This document shows, in pieces, positions 1-9,406 of a stretch of 64,000 nt of DNA (the stretch's first letter is position 1; each line of letters starts with the position of its first letter). The stretch is taken from the NCBI GenBank assembly GCA_002728135.1, contig PBVE01000013.1:1-64000 (forward strand), in the 5' to 3' direction. The notes under the pieces were generated by a model that did not search any database, was not told where the DNA came from, and worked only from the letters and a program-made list of their open reading frames with translations. Source of the DNA: Rhodospirillaceae bacterium. GTDB taxonomy: Bacteria; Pseudomonadota; Alphaproteobacteria; UBA828. The position numbers were made by a program, and so were the translations under genes.

Positions 1-81
1 AAAGAAGAAGTTTCAACTGACCCTAAAGAAGAAGTTTCAACTGACCCTAAAGAAGAAGTTTCAACTGACCCTAAAGAAGAA
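1..81 (+). repeat. 24-bp in-frame tandem repeat, 3.4 copies
   Basis: Three identical 24-base units lie at 1-24, 25-48 and 49-72, followed by nine bases of a fourth. Each unit encodes KEEVSTDP. The array probably extends left of the window. The units are contiguous and in frame, which fits recent slippage or unequal exchange in a disordered protein tail and not a spacer-containing array. Confidence 0.9.
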
Positions 82-171
82 ATAAAAAATGAAACTTCTA
101 AATCTGAAAAAACTATATTATCAAAAGTAGATACTCTAGAAAATCATAATGACGAACTTGAGAAGGAATAG
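1..171 (+). CDS. rpsB: C-terminal tail of a gene cut by the window edge, probably ribosomal protein S2
   Basis: An open frame runs from base 1 to the TAG at 169-171, so only the last 56 residues are visible. They form a charged, low-complexity tail with no recognisable fold. The tail starts with three perfect copies of an octapeptide KEEVSTDP, then KEE and a Lys/Glu/Ser-rich end. The assignment to S2 rests on position, because rpsB directly precedes tsf in nearly all alphaproteobacteria and alphaproteobacterial S2 often has a variable acidic C-terminal extension. The S2 core itself lies outside the window. Confidence 0.6.
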   Translation, partial: KEEVSTDPKEEVSTDPKEEVSTDPKEEIKNETSKSEKTILSKVDTLENHNDELEKE

Positions 172-262
172 AATTTTTAATTGCAAAATTAAATTTTTTT
201 TCAGAGAAATCAAAATATAATATATGTTTTAGCAAAGATATATAAAGCTTAAGAGGTAAATA

Positions 263-1189
263 ATGTCTAATATAACAGCGGGTTTAGTTAAAGAACTAAG
301 GGAAAAAACTGGCGCTGGTATGATGGATTGCAAAAAAGCATTGAGCGCCACAAATGGTGATATGGATTCAGCAGTTGACTGGCTGAGGAAGAAAGGGCTT
401 TCTGCTGCAGAAAAGAAATCTGGTAGAGTTGCCGCTGAAGGACTAATTGGACTTAAGTCAGAGGGCTTAGAAGCGGCCCTAGTGGAAATAAATACAGAAA
501 CAGATTTTGTTGCAAGAAATACTGAATTTCAGGAAACAGTTGCTAATGTAGCATCAATTTCACTAAGTCTTGATGGTGACATAAATAAAGTTGCAAAAAC
601 TAACTACCCAGATTCAGATAGAAATATCAATGAGCAAATCACCCATCTAATCGCAACTATAGGTGAAAATATTACCCTCAGAAGATGTTCTACCATTAAA
701 GTAAATGAAGGCGTAATTGGTGAATATATCCATTCAGCAATAGCCCCCGGACTAGGACGCATTGGTGTGTTAGTAGGACTTGAATCATCAGGGAATAAAG
801 ATCAACTTGTTGAATTTGGGCGCCAGTTAGCTATGCATATAGCAGCATCAAATCCATTAGCAGTCTCCATAGATAATTTATCTCAAGAAAAAATACAAAG
901 AGAAAGACAAATTCTTATGGATCAGGCAGAACAATCTGGTAAGCCTAGAGATATAATCGAAAAAATGGTAGAAGGCCGACTAAGAAAATATTACGAAGAA
1001 GTTGTCTTGTTAGATCAAACTTGGGTTATAGATGGAGAGACAAAAGTCTCAAAAGTTCTTGATAATCTCTCTACTGATATTGGGAGTAATGTAATAATAA
1101 CTAAATTTGTTAGGTTTGCTCTCGGAGAAGGAATTGAAAAAGAGACAACAGATTTTGCTAGTGAAGTAGCCCAAACACTAAATTCTTAG
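263..1189 (+). CDS. tsf: Elongation factor Ts
   Basis: EF-Ts is the cytosolic guanine-nucleotide exchange factor that recycles EF-Tu-GDP. The 308-residue protein has the N-terminal UBA-like domain (about 1-55, with KTGAGMMDCKKAL) and the EF-Tu-contacting TDFVARN motif at 80-86, followed by the usual dimerisation core. Length is normal for the family. The ATG is preceded by GAGG at a good distance. It follows the presumed rpsB and precedes pyrH and frr, the standard translation/nucleotide cluster. Confidence 0.97.
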   Translation: MSNITAGLVKELREKTGAGMMDCKKALSATNGDMDSAVDWLRKKGLSAAEKKSGRVAAEGLIGLKSEGLEAALVEINTETDFVARNTEFQETVANVASISLSLDGDINKVAKTNYPDSDRNINEQITHLIATIGENITLRRCSTIKVNEGVIGEYIHSAIAPGLGRIGVLVGLESSGNKDQLVEFGRQLAMHIAASNPLAVSIDNLSQEKIQRERQILMDQAEQSGKPRDIIEKMVEGRLRKYYEEVVLLDQTWVIDGETKVSKVLDNLSTDIGSNVIITKFVRFALGEGIEKETTDFASEVAQTLNS

Positions 1190-1295
1190 ACTTACTTAAT
1201 ATCGACCCGAAAATATATATATTACAAAGTAGGGCAATATATTCAGTAAAAAATGCCACTCTTGGCTTAACACATATTCTATATCAGGTGAATAA

Positions 1296-2018
1296 ATGTC
1301 ATCAGCATTAAAATTTCGCCGTATTTTGCTTAAAGTTTCTGGAGAATCACTCATGGGTAATGCCCCCTATGGGATAGATCCAGGAACAGTTAAGCGCATA
1401 GCACAAGATATTTTAGAAATTCACCAAAAAGGTATAGAAATATCAATAGTTGTAGGCGGAGGGAATATATACCGTGGAATTTCAGGTGCAGCTGCAGGGA
1501 TGGAACGAGCAAGTGCAGACTATATAGGGATGCTTGCAACGGTAATGAATGCTTTAGCAATGCAACATGCATTAGAGGAAATTGGAGTGACAACAAGGGT
1601 TTTATCAGCTATTCCGATGGAAACAATATGTGAACCTTATATAAGACGAAGAGCTGTAAGGCACATGGAACGGGAACGTCTTGTTATTTTTGCGGCTGGC
1701 ACTGGCAATCCTTATTTCACAACTGATACAGCAGCTGCTCTTAGAGCAGCCGAAATGGGTTGTGATGCTTTATTTAAAGCTACAAAAGTTGATGGAGTAT
1801 ACTCTTCTGACCCCGAGGCAAATCCAGATGCAAAAAAATTTAAAAACCTTAAATACCTAGACGTACTATCAAAAGACCTTAAGGTAATGGATGCATCTGC
1901 AATATCTTTAGCTCGAGAAAATAATATCCCTATTGTAGTATTTTCTATTTTAGAAATGGGTGGACTTGGGCGTATATTCAATGGTGAAGGAGACTTCACG
2001 CTCATTAATGATGGATAG
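1296..2018 (+). CDS. pyrH: Uridylate kinase (UMP kinase)
   Basis: Cytosolic UMP kinase of the amino-acid-kinase fold converts UMP to UDP for nucleotide synthesis. The 240-residue protein shows the N-terminal [11 protein letters not shown] phosphate-binding segment, the GGGNIYRG glycine-rich loop near residue 53, and the [11 protein letters not shown] nucleotide segment. It is complete and of normal size. Its TAG stop shares its G with the GTG start of frr, so the two are translationally coupled. Confidence 0.97.
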   Translation: MSSALKFRRILLKVSGESLMGNAPYGIDPGTVKRIAQDILEIHQKGIEISIVVGGGNIYRGISGAAAGMERASADYIGMLATVMNALAMQHALEEIGVTTRVLSAIPMETICEPYIRRRAVRHMERERLVIFAAGTGNPYFTTDTAAALRAAEMGCDALFKATKVDGVYSSDPEANPDAKKFKNLKYLDVLSKDLKVMDASAISLARENNIPIVVFSILEMGGLGRIFNGEGDFTLINDG

Positions 2019-2584
2019 TGACTACCATGAATGAAAATTTACTCAATGACCTAGAAAGAAGAATGAACAGTTCAATAGATGTTCTTAAAAAAGAATTTCA
2101 AGGCCTTCGAACAGGTCGTGCTACTGCAAGCCTTTTAGAACCAATTACTGTAGAAGCTTATGGATCTGAATTGCCAATTAATCAAGTTGCCACAATCAGT
2201 GCTCCAGAAGTAAGAATGTTAAATGTTCAAGTTTGGGACCAATCTCAGATTCAAACTGTGGAAAAAGCAATTCAGAATGCAAACTTGGGTTTAAACCCAA
2301 TAATTGATGGACAGATACTTAGAATTCCAATACCTGAACTTAATGAGGAAAGACGGATAGAATTAGCTAAAGTTGCGGCAAAGTATACTGAAGAATCCAG
2401 AATAGCCATAAGAAATATTCGACGTGATGGAATAGATAAATTAAAGAAAGATGAGAAGTCTGGTGGTATAGGTGAAGACGAATCAAGATCTATTGCAGAT
2501 AAAATTCAAAAACTTACAGACAGTTCCATTAATCAGGTAAATGAGCTTCTTAGCACTAAGGAAGCCGAAATTATACAGGTTTAA
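2018..2584 (+). CDS. frr: Ribosome recycling factor
   Basis: RRF works with EF-G to split post-termination ribosomes. The 188-residue protein matches the family length (about 185) and carries the hallmark GLRTGRAT segment near residue 30 and the long C-terminal helices of domain I. The start is the GTG overlapping the pyrH stop by one base. An in-frame ATG three codons later (2027) is a reasonable alternative. uppS starts one base after its stop. Confidence 0.96.
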   Translation: MTTMNENLLNDLERRMNSSIDVLKKEFQGLRTGRATASLLEPITVEAYGSELPINQVATISAPEVRMLNVQVWDQSQIQTVEKAIQNANLGLNPIIDGQILRIPIPELNEERRIELAKVAAKYTEESRIAIRNIRRDGIDKLKKDEKSGGIGEDESRSIADKIQKLTDSSINQVNELLSTKEAEIIQV

Positions 2585-2585
2585 T

Positions 2586-3323
2586 ATGGATCCTGCCACC
2601 GCCACAATTAATCAGATACCTAAAGAAATACCAAACCATATTGCAATAATCATGGATGGTAATGGAAGGTGGGCTAAAGCTAGAGGCTTGCCTCGAATAG
2701 CAGGTCATCAAAAGGGAGCTGAAGCTCTTCGGTCAACAATACAAGCATGCATAGACTTAAAAATAAATTACCTAACTATTTATGCATTTTCATCAGAAAA
2801 CTGGAAAAGGCCATCTAGTGAAGTTTCTGACTTGATGGCCTTATTGCAGAATTATGTCAAAAACGAAATTAATGAAATCTCTACAAATAAAATAAAATTA
2901 AATTTCATAGGTGAAAGAAAGCGATTGGATGAAAGTGTCCAAACAACTTTAAGAGATGCAGAGCATAAGACTAAAAATAATAAACGACTAACCTTAACTG
3001 TAGCCTTGAACTATGGAGGACAACAAGAAATTCTTGAAGCAGTTAAAGATCTTGGACACGATATGATAAATGGGATAATTAAACCCAGTGATATCAACGA
3101 GGAGATTTTTAAAAACTATCTTCAAACATCTGACATACCAGAGCCTGATTTATTAATTCGCACAAGTGGAGAACAGCGCCTCTCAAATTTTCTATTATGG
3201 CAATCAGCATATACTGAATTCGCCTTCACTCCAACTTTATGGCCTGATTTCAACAGAGATTGCTTGGAATCTATAATTCATGAATACCAACGAAGAGATC
3301 GTAGGTATGGTGGCACAGGATAA
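2586..3323 (+). CDS. uppS: Di-trans,poly-cis-undecaprenyl diphosphate synthase
   Basis: This cis-prenyltransferase elongates farnesyl diphosphate to C55 undecaprenyl diphosphate, the lipid carrier for peptidoglycan and O-antigen. The catalytic MDGNGRW motif lies at residues 23-29 (Asp24), and SENWKRP and RTSGEQRLSNF are present. I chose the ATG at 2586, one base after the frr stop. An upstream in-frame start at 2541 lies inside frr and adds 15 residues that do not look like the family. Predicted length is 245 residues. Confidence 0.95.
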   Translation: MDPATATINQIPKEIPNHIAIIMDGNGRWAKARGLPRIAGHQKGAEALRSTIQACIDLKINYLTIYAFSSENWKRPSSEVSDLMALLQNYVKNEINEISTNKIKLNFIGERKRLDESVQTTLRDAEHKTKNNKRLTLTVALNYGGQQEILEAVKDLGHDMINGIIKPSDINEEIFKNYLQTSDIPEPDLLIRTSGEQRLSNFLLWQSAYTEFAFTPTLWPDFNRDCLESIIHEYQRRDRRYGGTG

Positions 3324-4152
3324 CAATTTAAAGACAAGAGTTTTAACTAGCATACCTCTTATACTGTTAGTACTTGTTTGCATATATTTTGGCGAATATC
3401 CATTTCTTATACTTTGTTGTTTTGTAAGTTCATTGATTGCATTAGAAGCTATAAAACTTTTGTCTAGTAATGGAAAAACTTTACTAAATTTTTTTTCAGC
3501 GATCAGCATATTTGGAACAAGTTTAATTACTCATACAGGTTATACAGATCCTTGGGCATACATCTTCGGTGCAGTTAGTTGCACCATAATAATAATATTT
3601 TATTATACGATGAATCCAAAAATTAAGCCTTTTAAATTGTTTGTATTTTCAGCCATAATTTTAATATCAATAATTTTTGCGACCATAGGTCCATGGTTAA
3701 GGAACACTCCAGATGGTCTAGTTTTTGTATTTTGGCTATGTCTGGCAGTATGGATAAATGATATAGCTTCTTATGGTTTAGGACGTCTTATAGGTGGACC
3801 TAAATTATTACCATCCATAAGTCCTAAAAAAACAATTTCTGGTGCACTTGGCGGTGTTATATTTACCGTAATCTTCTCAATTTTATGGTTTTTTATAACA
3901 ACTAGAACAGGTTTAATAAATAAAGATAATAACATAATAACTCTAGCCATTTTAGGTTTTGTAATTTCAATTATAGCACAAATAGGTGACCTGATTGAGT
4001 CAGCATTCAAAAGGAAAATAGGTATAAAAGATACCAGCAACTTGATACCAGGACACGGTGGTATTATGGATAGAATGGATAGTTTAGTGTTTGCTGTCTT
4101 AATTTGTGCACCAGCAATGTGGATTATAGGTGAAAAACCACTTTCATGGTGA
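3307..4152 (+). CDS. cdsA: Phosphatidate cytidylyltransferase
   Basis: This integral membrane enzyme makes CDP-diacylglycerol from phosphatidic acid and CTP, the branch point to all phospholipids. Several hydrophobic segments span the first 230 residues. The C-terminal CDP-DAG synthase signature SAFKRK...KD...PGHGGIMDRMDS is intact. The ATG at 3307 overlaps uppS by 17 bases. An upstream start at 3280 would overlap by 44 and lacks a ribosome-binding site. In most alphaproteobacteria dxr follows cdsA; here the next gene is rseP after a gap of about 230 bases. Confidence 0.93.
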   Translation: MVAQDNNLKTRVLTSIPLILLVLVCIYFGEYPFLILCCFVSSLIALEAIKLLSSNGKTLLNFFSAISIFGTSLITHTGYTDPWAYIFGAVSCTIIIIFYYTMNPKIKPFKLFVFSAIILISIIFATIGPWLRNTPDGLVFVFWLCLAVWINDIASYGLGRLIGGPKLLPSISPKKTISGALGGVIFTVIFSILWFFITTRTGLINKDNNIITLAILGFVISIIAQIGDLIESAFKRKIGIKDTSNLIPGHGGIMDRMDSLVFAVLICAPAMWIIGEKPLSW

Positions 4153-4226
4153 TATACAAGGTATTTATAAAAAAATATAATAAAAATTTTGGCTACAAGG
4201 GAAAATTTCTATATAAAGTAATAATC

Positions 4227-4250
4227 ACAATTAGTTACAATTAGTTACAG
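4227..4250. repeat. 10-bp direct repeat in the cdsA-rseP gap
   Basis: The decamer ACAATTAGTT occurs twice head to tail at 4227-4246, followed by ACA of a partial third copy. It lies in the 229-base gap where dxr is found in related genomes. No coding sequence is apparent in the gap. Confidence 0.75.
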
Positions 4251-4319
4251 CCCCTTTGCCAAACTTGCATTGCTATAAAGCTGTGCTTAAAATTACGGGT
4301 ATATAACTTTTTTTTTACG

Positions 4320-4345
4320 AACGTTGACTATCAACGTTGACTATC
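4320..4345. repeat. 13-bp direct repeat upstream of rseP
   Basis: AACGTTGACTATC is repeated perfectly at 4320-4332 and 4333-4345, just upstream of the rseP start. Each copy contains TTGACT, a fair -35 hexamer, so it could be a duplicated promoter element or activator site for rseP-bamA. It could also be a junction scar. No convincing -10 hexamer follows at 17 bases. Confidence 0.7.
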
Positions 4346-4381
4346 TAAGTCATACGGAATTATTTGATCGCTGCCTTAAAG

Positions 4382-5488
4382 ATGGAAACCATAGGAAATA
4401 TCTGGGATTACGTTTGGCCATTTCTGGTCATCTTAGCTGTAATCGTGTTTGCACACGAGATGGGTCATTATATAGTTGCCCGGATTAATAAAGTACGCGT
4501 TGAAGTATTTTCAATAGGATTTGGGCCAGAAATATTTGGCATTAATGACCGTCATGGAACACGTTGGAAGTTTAGTCTTTTGCCTCTAGGAGGATATGTA
4601 AAATTTTTTGGTGATGCTAACGTAGCGAGTGGACCTGACAAACAAATAGATAACATTAGCCCGGATGAAAAATTATATTCTTTCCACCATAAGCGTGTTG
4701 GACAAAGAGCTGCAATAGTTTTAGGAGGCCCAGCAGCAAATTTCTTATTTGCAATTATACTATTTGCAATTCTCTTTGGTACTGTCGGGCAGAGGTATAC
4801 ACCGGCAGAAGTAAATGAGGTAAAGCAAGGCAGTCCTGCTGAGATAGCAGGTCTATTACCAGGTGATAAGATATTAGCTGTCAATGGTAACGCAATAGAT
4901 AGGTTTGAGGATCTTCAATATTTGGTTACACAAAGTCCAAATATTAATATGACTTTCCAAATTGATCGATTGGGTCTTAAAAAAGATATAGATATAAAAC
5001 CAGAACTAATAGAGCATAAGGATCAATTTGGTACAATTCATAGAATAGGCCAAATCGGAATAATCAAGTCTGGTGTTGATTTTAAAACTCATAATGCTGG
5101 AGGTGCTATATGGGCTGCAATAGAAGAAACAGCATTTATGACATGGGCAACACTTAAAGCAATTGGTCAAATGATTGGAGGCAGTAGATCTACCGAGGAA
5201 CTTGGAGGGCCAATTCGTATAGCTGAAATGAGTGGGCAAGTAGCCCAACAGGGTTTTGTAACTGTATTGTTCTTTATGGCAGTTTTATCTATAAATTTAG
5301 GATTAATTAATTTATTCCCTGTGCCAATGTTAGACGGAGGACACTTAATATTTTATATTTTTGAAGCAATTAGAGGAAAACCTTTGAAGCCTAAATTTCA
5401 AGAATATGGGCTTCGTTTTGGATTTCTATTAGTAATTATTTTGATGATTTGGGTAACCACTAAAGATGTTATTCGTCTGGGCTGGTAA
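4382..5488 (+). CDS. rseP: RseP-type site-2 intramembrane zinc metalloprotease
   Basis: This inner-membrane protease cleaves transmembrane substrates such as anti-sigma factors and signal-peptide remnants. HEMGH, the zinc-binding HExxH, lies at residues 25-29 in the first transmembrane segment. A single PDZ domain sits around 120-190, and the C-terminal NLFPVPMLDGGHL supplies the third zinc ligand. The 368-residue length fits the one-PDZ alphaproteobacterial form. An upstream TTG at 4364 is possible, but the ATG at 4382 gives the normal N-terminus. It is followed by bamA with a 23-base overlap. Confidence 0.95.
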   Translation: METIGNIWDYVWPFLVILAVIVFAHEMGHYIVARINKVRVEVFSIGFGPEIFGINDRHGTRWKFSLLPLGGYVKFFGDANVASGPDKQIDNISPDEKLYSFHHKRVGQRAAIVLGGPAANFLFAIILFAILFGTVGQRYTPAEVNEVKQGSPAEIAGLLPGDKILAVNGNAIDRFEDLQYLVTQSPNINMTFQIDRLGLKKDIDIKPELIEHKDQFGTIHRIGQIGIIKSGVDFKTHNAGGAIWAAIEETAFMTWATLKAIGQMIGGSRSTEELGGPIRIAEMSGQVAQQGFVTVLFFMAVLSINLGLINLFPVPMLDGGHLIFYIFEAIRGKPLKPKFQEYGLRFGFLLVIILMIWVTTKDVIRLGW

Positions 5489-7808
5489 TCAAAAACAAGC
5501 GCATCCGTTGCGTAAATCTAGGCTTTCTTGTGCGAAACACCCAATTCGCAATTTATTTATAAATTTAGCCTTAACTATTTGCATTTTTACTTTATACACC
5601 TCAGGCTCAATGGCTGCATCTCTTATTGAAAAAATAGAGATTATAGGAAATGAAAGAATAGAAACTGACACAATCAGAACGTATCTTCCTATTGAACTAG
5701 GACAAGATTTAAAACCTGAATTAAGCAATCGTGCATTAAAAGAATTGTTTGCAACAGGTTTATTTGCGGACGTACTAATTAAGCAAGTTCAAGGAACCCT
5801 TGTAATAGAAGTAATAGAAAATCCAATAATTAATCGTGTGGCTTTTGAAGGCAATGAGCGTATTGACGATGAAACACTTAATTCAGAAGTTCAATTAAGA
5901 CCCCGAGTAGTCTATACAAGAACTAGGGTTCAAACAGACGCACAAAGAATTCTAGAAATTTACAGAAGAAGTGGGAGGTTTGGTGCTAAAGTAGAACCAA
6001 AGGTAATCCAACTGACACAAAATCGAGTTGATTTGATATTTGAAATACGTGAAGGTGACAGTACAGGTATTCATAAAATTAATTTTATAGGCAACAAACG
6101 TTTTTCAGATCGAGCTTTAAGGGATGAAATAATTACATCTGAGTCAGCTTGGTATCGTTTTTTCTCATCTGATGACACATATGACCCAGATAGATTAGCA
6201 TTTGATCAAGAACTGTTAAGAAAATATTACTTAAAAAACGGATACGCTGATTTCAGAGTAAAATCAACAATAGCAGAACTGGGCCCTAAAAGAAAAAACT
6301 TTCTTATCACTTTTAGTATTGATGAAGGCAAAAGATATCGTTTTGGTAAAATCACTATAGATAGCAGACTTACAGATCTAAACGCTGAGAATTTAACTAC
6401 TTTAATCACTACAACACCCGGAGAATGGTATAATGCCGACAAAGTTGAAGATACCATACAGTCACTTACAGACTCCGCTGGTAATCTTGGCTATGCCTTT
6501 GTAGACATCAAACCAATTGTCAGCCGTAACAGAGAAGATATGGATATAGAAATAACATATCAAATCGATGAAGGACCAAGAGTTTATGTGCAAAGGATAG
6601 ATATTACAGGTAATACTAGAACTCTTGACAGAGTACTTAGACGAGAATTTCAAATAGTTGAGGGTGATGCTTTTAATTCAGCAAAAATTAAACGTTCAAA
6701 ACAACAATTGCAGAATCTTGGTTTTTTTGAAAAGGTGGACATTGCGACCTCTACTGGAGATGAAAAAGATAAATCTATAATAACTGTATCTGTACAAGAA
6801 AAGTCTACCGGAGAGTTGAGCTTTGGAGCAGGATTATCATCTCAAGATGGTGTTCTTGGTGATATTGGAATTGTAGAACGAAATTTATTAGGACGTGGGC
6901 AATCTTTAAGACTTAACACAACAATTTCTGTAAGAACCCAAGAGTTAGATTTGAGTTTTACTGAACCATATTTCCTCGGCAAAAATTTGTTAACAGGAAT
7001 AGATTTATTTAGGAAAACATCAGATCAACAAGATGTAAGTTCTTTTGACATGAAGAGTTTGGGATTTAATACCAGAATTGGTTACGTAATTTCTGATAAT
7101 TTTCGTCATACTGTTCGCTACACTCTGAGACGTGATGTTATAAGCGATGTTAGTAATACAGCTTCACGTTTCATAAGGGATCAAGAGGGCAAAACAACCA
7201 CCTCAGCTATAGGACACACCCTTTCTTATGATTTAAGAGATAGTCGATTAGATCCATCCAGTGGATATATTATTCGCTTCGGTCAAGAACTCGCAGGTAT
7301 AGGTGGCAGTGTAAAACATTTAAAAAACACTTTTGATTATTCTTATCATTACCCACTTGGTAATGGATTAGTTGCAACTGCACAGTTAAAGAATGGACAC
7401 ATTGTTGGTATAGGGCAAGATATTAGGGTTAACAATAGGTTTTTACTGGGCGGTCAATCACTTAGAGGATTTGAACCAGGAGGTGTAGGCCCAAGAGACC
7501 TATTAACAGATGATGCATTGGGGGGGAATTTCTTCTACAGTGGTACAGCTGATTTATCTTTCCCCATTAATATAAGTAAAGATTTTCCAATCAGCGGTTC
7601 AGTATTTTCTGATGTTGGAGCACTAACCTCTGTAGATGAAACCGGAGTAAATATTGGGGATTCTGGTGAACCACGACTTTCTCTAGGTATTGGATTCAGT
7701 TATCGCTCACCATTAGGACCTATTCGAATTGATTTTGCAGAAGCAATTATAAAAAAGGATTTTGATGAGACAGAAGGTTTTCGTTTTAGCTTTGGTACGA
7801 GGTTTTAA
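5466..7808 (+). CDS. bamA: Outer membrane protein assembly factor BamA
   Basis: BamA is the Omp85 barrel that inserts beta-barrel proteins into the outer membrane. The 780-residue precursor has a hydrophobic signal segment around residues 30-48 ending SMAAS, five POTRA repeats (about 55-430, with recurrent GN-R motifs), and a C-terminal 16-strand barrel ending in FRFSFGTRF with a terminal Phe, the usual barrel sorting signal. The ATG at 5466 lies inside rseP; a TTG at 5508 would still leave a full signal peptide. skp and the lpx genes follow immediately. Confidence 0.96.
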   Translation: MLFVWAGNQKQAHPLRKSRLSCAKHPIRNLFINLALTICIFTLYTSGSMAASLIEKIEIIGNERIETDTIRTYLPIELGQDLKPELSNRALKELFATGLFADVLIKQVQGTLVIEVIENPIINRVAFEGNERIDDETLNSEVQLRPRVVYTRTRVQTDAQRILEIYRRSGRFGAKVEPKVIQLTQNRVDLIFEIREGDSTGIHKINFIGNKRFSDRALRDEIITSESAWYRFFSSDDTYDPDRLAFDQELLRKYYLKNGYADFRVKSTIAELGPKRKNFLITFSIDEGKRYRFGKITIDSRLTDLNAENLTTLITTTPGEWYNADKVEDTIQSLTDSAGNLGYAFVDIKPIVSRNREDMDIEITYQIDEGPRVYVQRIDITGNTRTLDRVLRREFQIVEGDAFNSAKIKRSKQQLQNLGFFEKVDIATSTGDEKDKSIITVSVQEKSTGELSFGAGLSSQDGVLGDIGIVERNLLGRGQSLRLNTTISVRTQELDLSFTEPYFLGKNLLTGIDLFRKTSDQQDVSSFDMKSLGFNTRIGYVISDNFRHTVRYTLRRDVISDVSNTASRFIRDQEGKTTTSAIGHTLSYDLRDSRLDPSSGYIIRFGQELAGIGGSVKHLKNTFDYSYHYPLGNGLVATAQLKNGHIVGIGQDIRVNNRFLLGGQSLRGFEPGGVGPRDLLTDDALGGNFFYSGTADLSFPINISKDFPISGSVFSDVGALTSVDETGVNIGDSGEPRLSLGIGFSYRSPLGPIRIDFAEAIIKKDFDETEGFRFSFGTRF

Positions 7809-7810
7809 TA

Positions 7811-8368
7811 ATGATTAGTCTGCTTATTCGCACAGTAATTAGTATTGGAATTATTTCATGTTTTATGTTTTCTACATTAAATAAATCCGATGCAAAGGAA
7901 ACAACTATTGGGGTTGTTGAGGTTCAACTAATAATGCAACAAGCATTAGCAGCTCAATCAATCCAAACCCAAGTTGAAGAGAAAAGAGATTTATATGAGT
8001 CCATTGTAATTAAAGAAGAAAATAGACTCAGGGAGCTTGAAAAAGAAATTCTTCGTCAAAAGTCTCTTCTTACACCAGATTCTTTTGCTAAGAAAAAACA
8101 AGAATTTGATAGTCAAGTTACAGCACATAAGCGTTACGTAAGAGAACGTCGCCGTATACTGGATCAAACATATGCTGACGGCGTCAGACAGGTACAAAAA
8201 GAATTAGCAAGCATAATAGCTATAATTGCTCAAGAACGTGGAATATCTCTAGTTATACCTGCCTCGCAGGTTTTGTATGGGGAGGTTACACTTTTATTGA
8301 CAAAGGAAGCATTAACTATGCTTAACGATAAGCTTCCTAGAGTTGAACTAGATTTTCCAGAAGACTGA
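7811..8368 (+). CDS. skp: Skp/OmpH-family periplasmic chaperone
   Basis: The 185-residue protein has an N-terminal signal peptide (hydrophobic 4-22, ending near SDA) and a long charged helical region typical of the OmpH/Skp trimeric tentacle chaperone that escorts unfolded outer membrane proteins. Starts and ends of the mature core (TIGVVEVQLIMQQ and PASQVLYG) resemble the family. It sits 2 bases after bamA and 7 before lpxD, the conserved bamA-skp-lpxD order. Confidence 0.9.
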   Translation: MISLLIRTVISIGIISCFMFSTLNKSDAKETTIGVVEVQLIMQQALAAQSIQTQVEEKRDLYESIVIKEENRLRELEKEILRQKSLLTPDSFAKKKQEFDSQVTAHKRYVRERRRILDQTYADGVRQVQKELASIIAIIAQERGISLVIPASQVLYGEVTLLLTKEALTMLNDKLPRVELDFPED

Positions 8369-8375
8369 TCTACTT

Positions 8376-9401
8376 ATGGCTGATGAAAAATTTTATAATT
8401 TAGCTGGACCCTTTGATTTAAATCATATTGCTCAGCTTGTAGATGCTAAACTATATGAGAAATCAGAACCAAATAAAGTAATTTATGACGTTGCTCCATT
8501 AGATAAAGCTGAGTCAAATGATCTAAGCTTCTTGGATAATCCAAAATATAGATCTGCTTTTAAAAATACAAAAGCAGGTGCTTGTATAATACATCCTTCA
8601 CAGATAAAACATGCCCCAAAGAATTTATCGCTATTAATCACTGAAGACCCCTACAAATCTTATGCTTTAGCCGCTGAGGCTTTTTATCCTACAATCCGCC
8701 CAGAACCATATATTTCTCAATATGCCCACATCGCAGATAATGTACAAATAGGAGAGGGATGCAGAATTGAGGCTGGAGCAGTTATCAATAGTAATGTCAT
8801 TATAGGTTCATATTGTCACGTAGAATCTAATGCTGTAATCAGTGCTGCTGTCTCAATAGGGGATGATTGTGTCATTGGTGCAAATTCAAGCTTATCTCAC
8901 TGTTCTATAGGAAAACGTGTCAAAATTTATCCAGGTGCAAGAATAGGTCAAGAAGGATTTGGTTTTGCACCAAGTATAACAGGGCATACAAAAGTTCCTC
9001 AATTAGGAAAAGTTGTAATACATAATGATTGTGAGATAGGTGCTAACACAACCATAGATAGAGGTTCAGGTCCAAATACAATAGTAGGCCAGGGAACTTG
9101 GCTGGATAACTTAGTACAAATTGGCCATAATGCAAAACTAGGACGTGGATGTATTATGGCATCACAATCAGGTCTTGCTGGTAGTGCAGAAATTGGTGAT
9201 TTTGTCTTTATAGGTGGACAAGTAGGTATTTCTGGACATATCAAAATAGGGGATGGAGTTAAAGTTGCCGGACAATCAGGGGTAATTAAAGATATTCCTC
9301 CTGGTTTAACTTACGGTGGAACACCAGCAGTTCCAATTAAAGAATGGCATAGACAAACAAATATTCTTGCAAGTTTAATTAAATCTAAGGGTGGAAAGTA
9401 A
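8376..9401 (+). CDS. lpxD: UDP-3-O-(3-hydroxyacyl)glucosamine N-acyltransferase
   Basis: LpxD performs the third step of lipid A synthesis, adding the N-linked hydroxyacyl chain from acyl-ACP. The 341-residue protein has an N-terminal uridine-binding domain (about 1-105) and a left-handed beta-helix of hexapeptide repeats (105-310). The catalytic His lies in VQIGHNAKLG. It is followed after 5 bases by fabZ, in the lpxD-fabZ-lpxA-lpxI-lpxB operon. Confidence 0.96.
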   Translation: MADEKFYNLAGPFDLNHIAQLVDAKLYEKSEPNKVIYDVAPLDKAESNDLSFLDNPKYRSAFKNTKAGACIIHPSQIKHAPKNLSLLITEDPYKSYALAAEAFYPTIRPEPYISQYAHIADNVQIGEGCRIEAGAVINSNVIIGSYCHVESNAVISAAVSIGDDCVIGANSSLSHCSIGKRVKIYPGARIGQEGFGFAPSITGHTKVPQLGKVVIHNDCEIGANTTIDRGSGPNTIVGQGTWLDNLVQIGHNAKLGRGCIMASQSGLAGSAEIGDFVFIGGQVGISGHIKIGDGVKVAGQSGVIKDIPPGLTYGGTPAVPIKEWHRQTNILASLIKSKGGK

Positions 9402-9406
9402 TTTCG

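Noticed and set aside
1-81. 24-bp repeats as a possible CRISPR array
   Set aside because: The units are contiguous without spacers and encode an in-frame octapeptide within a gene.
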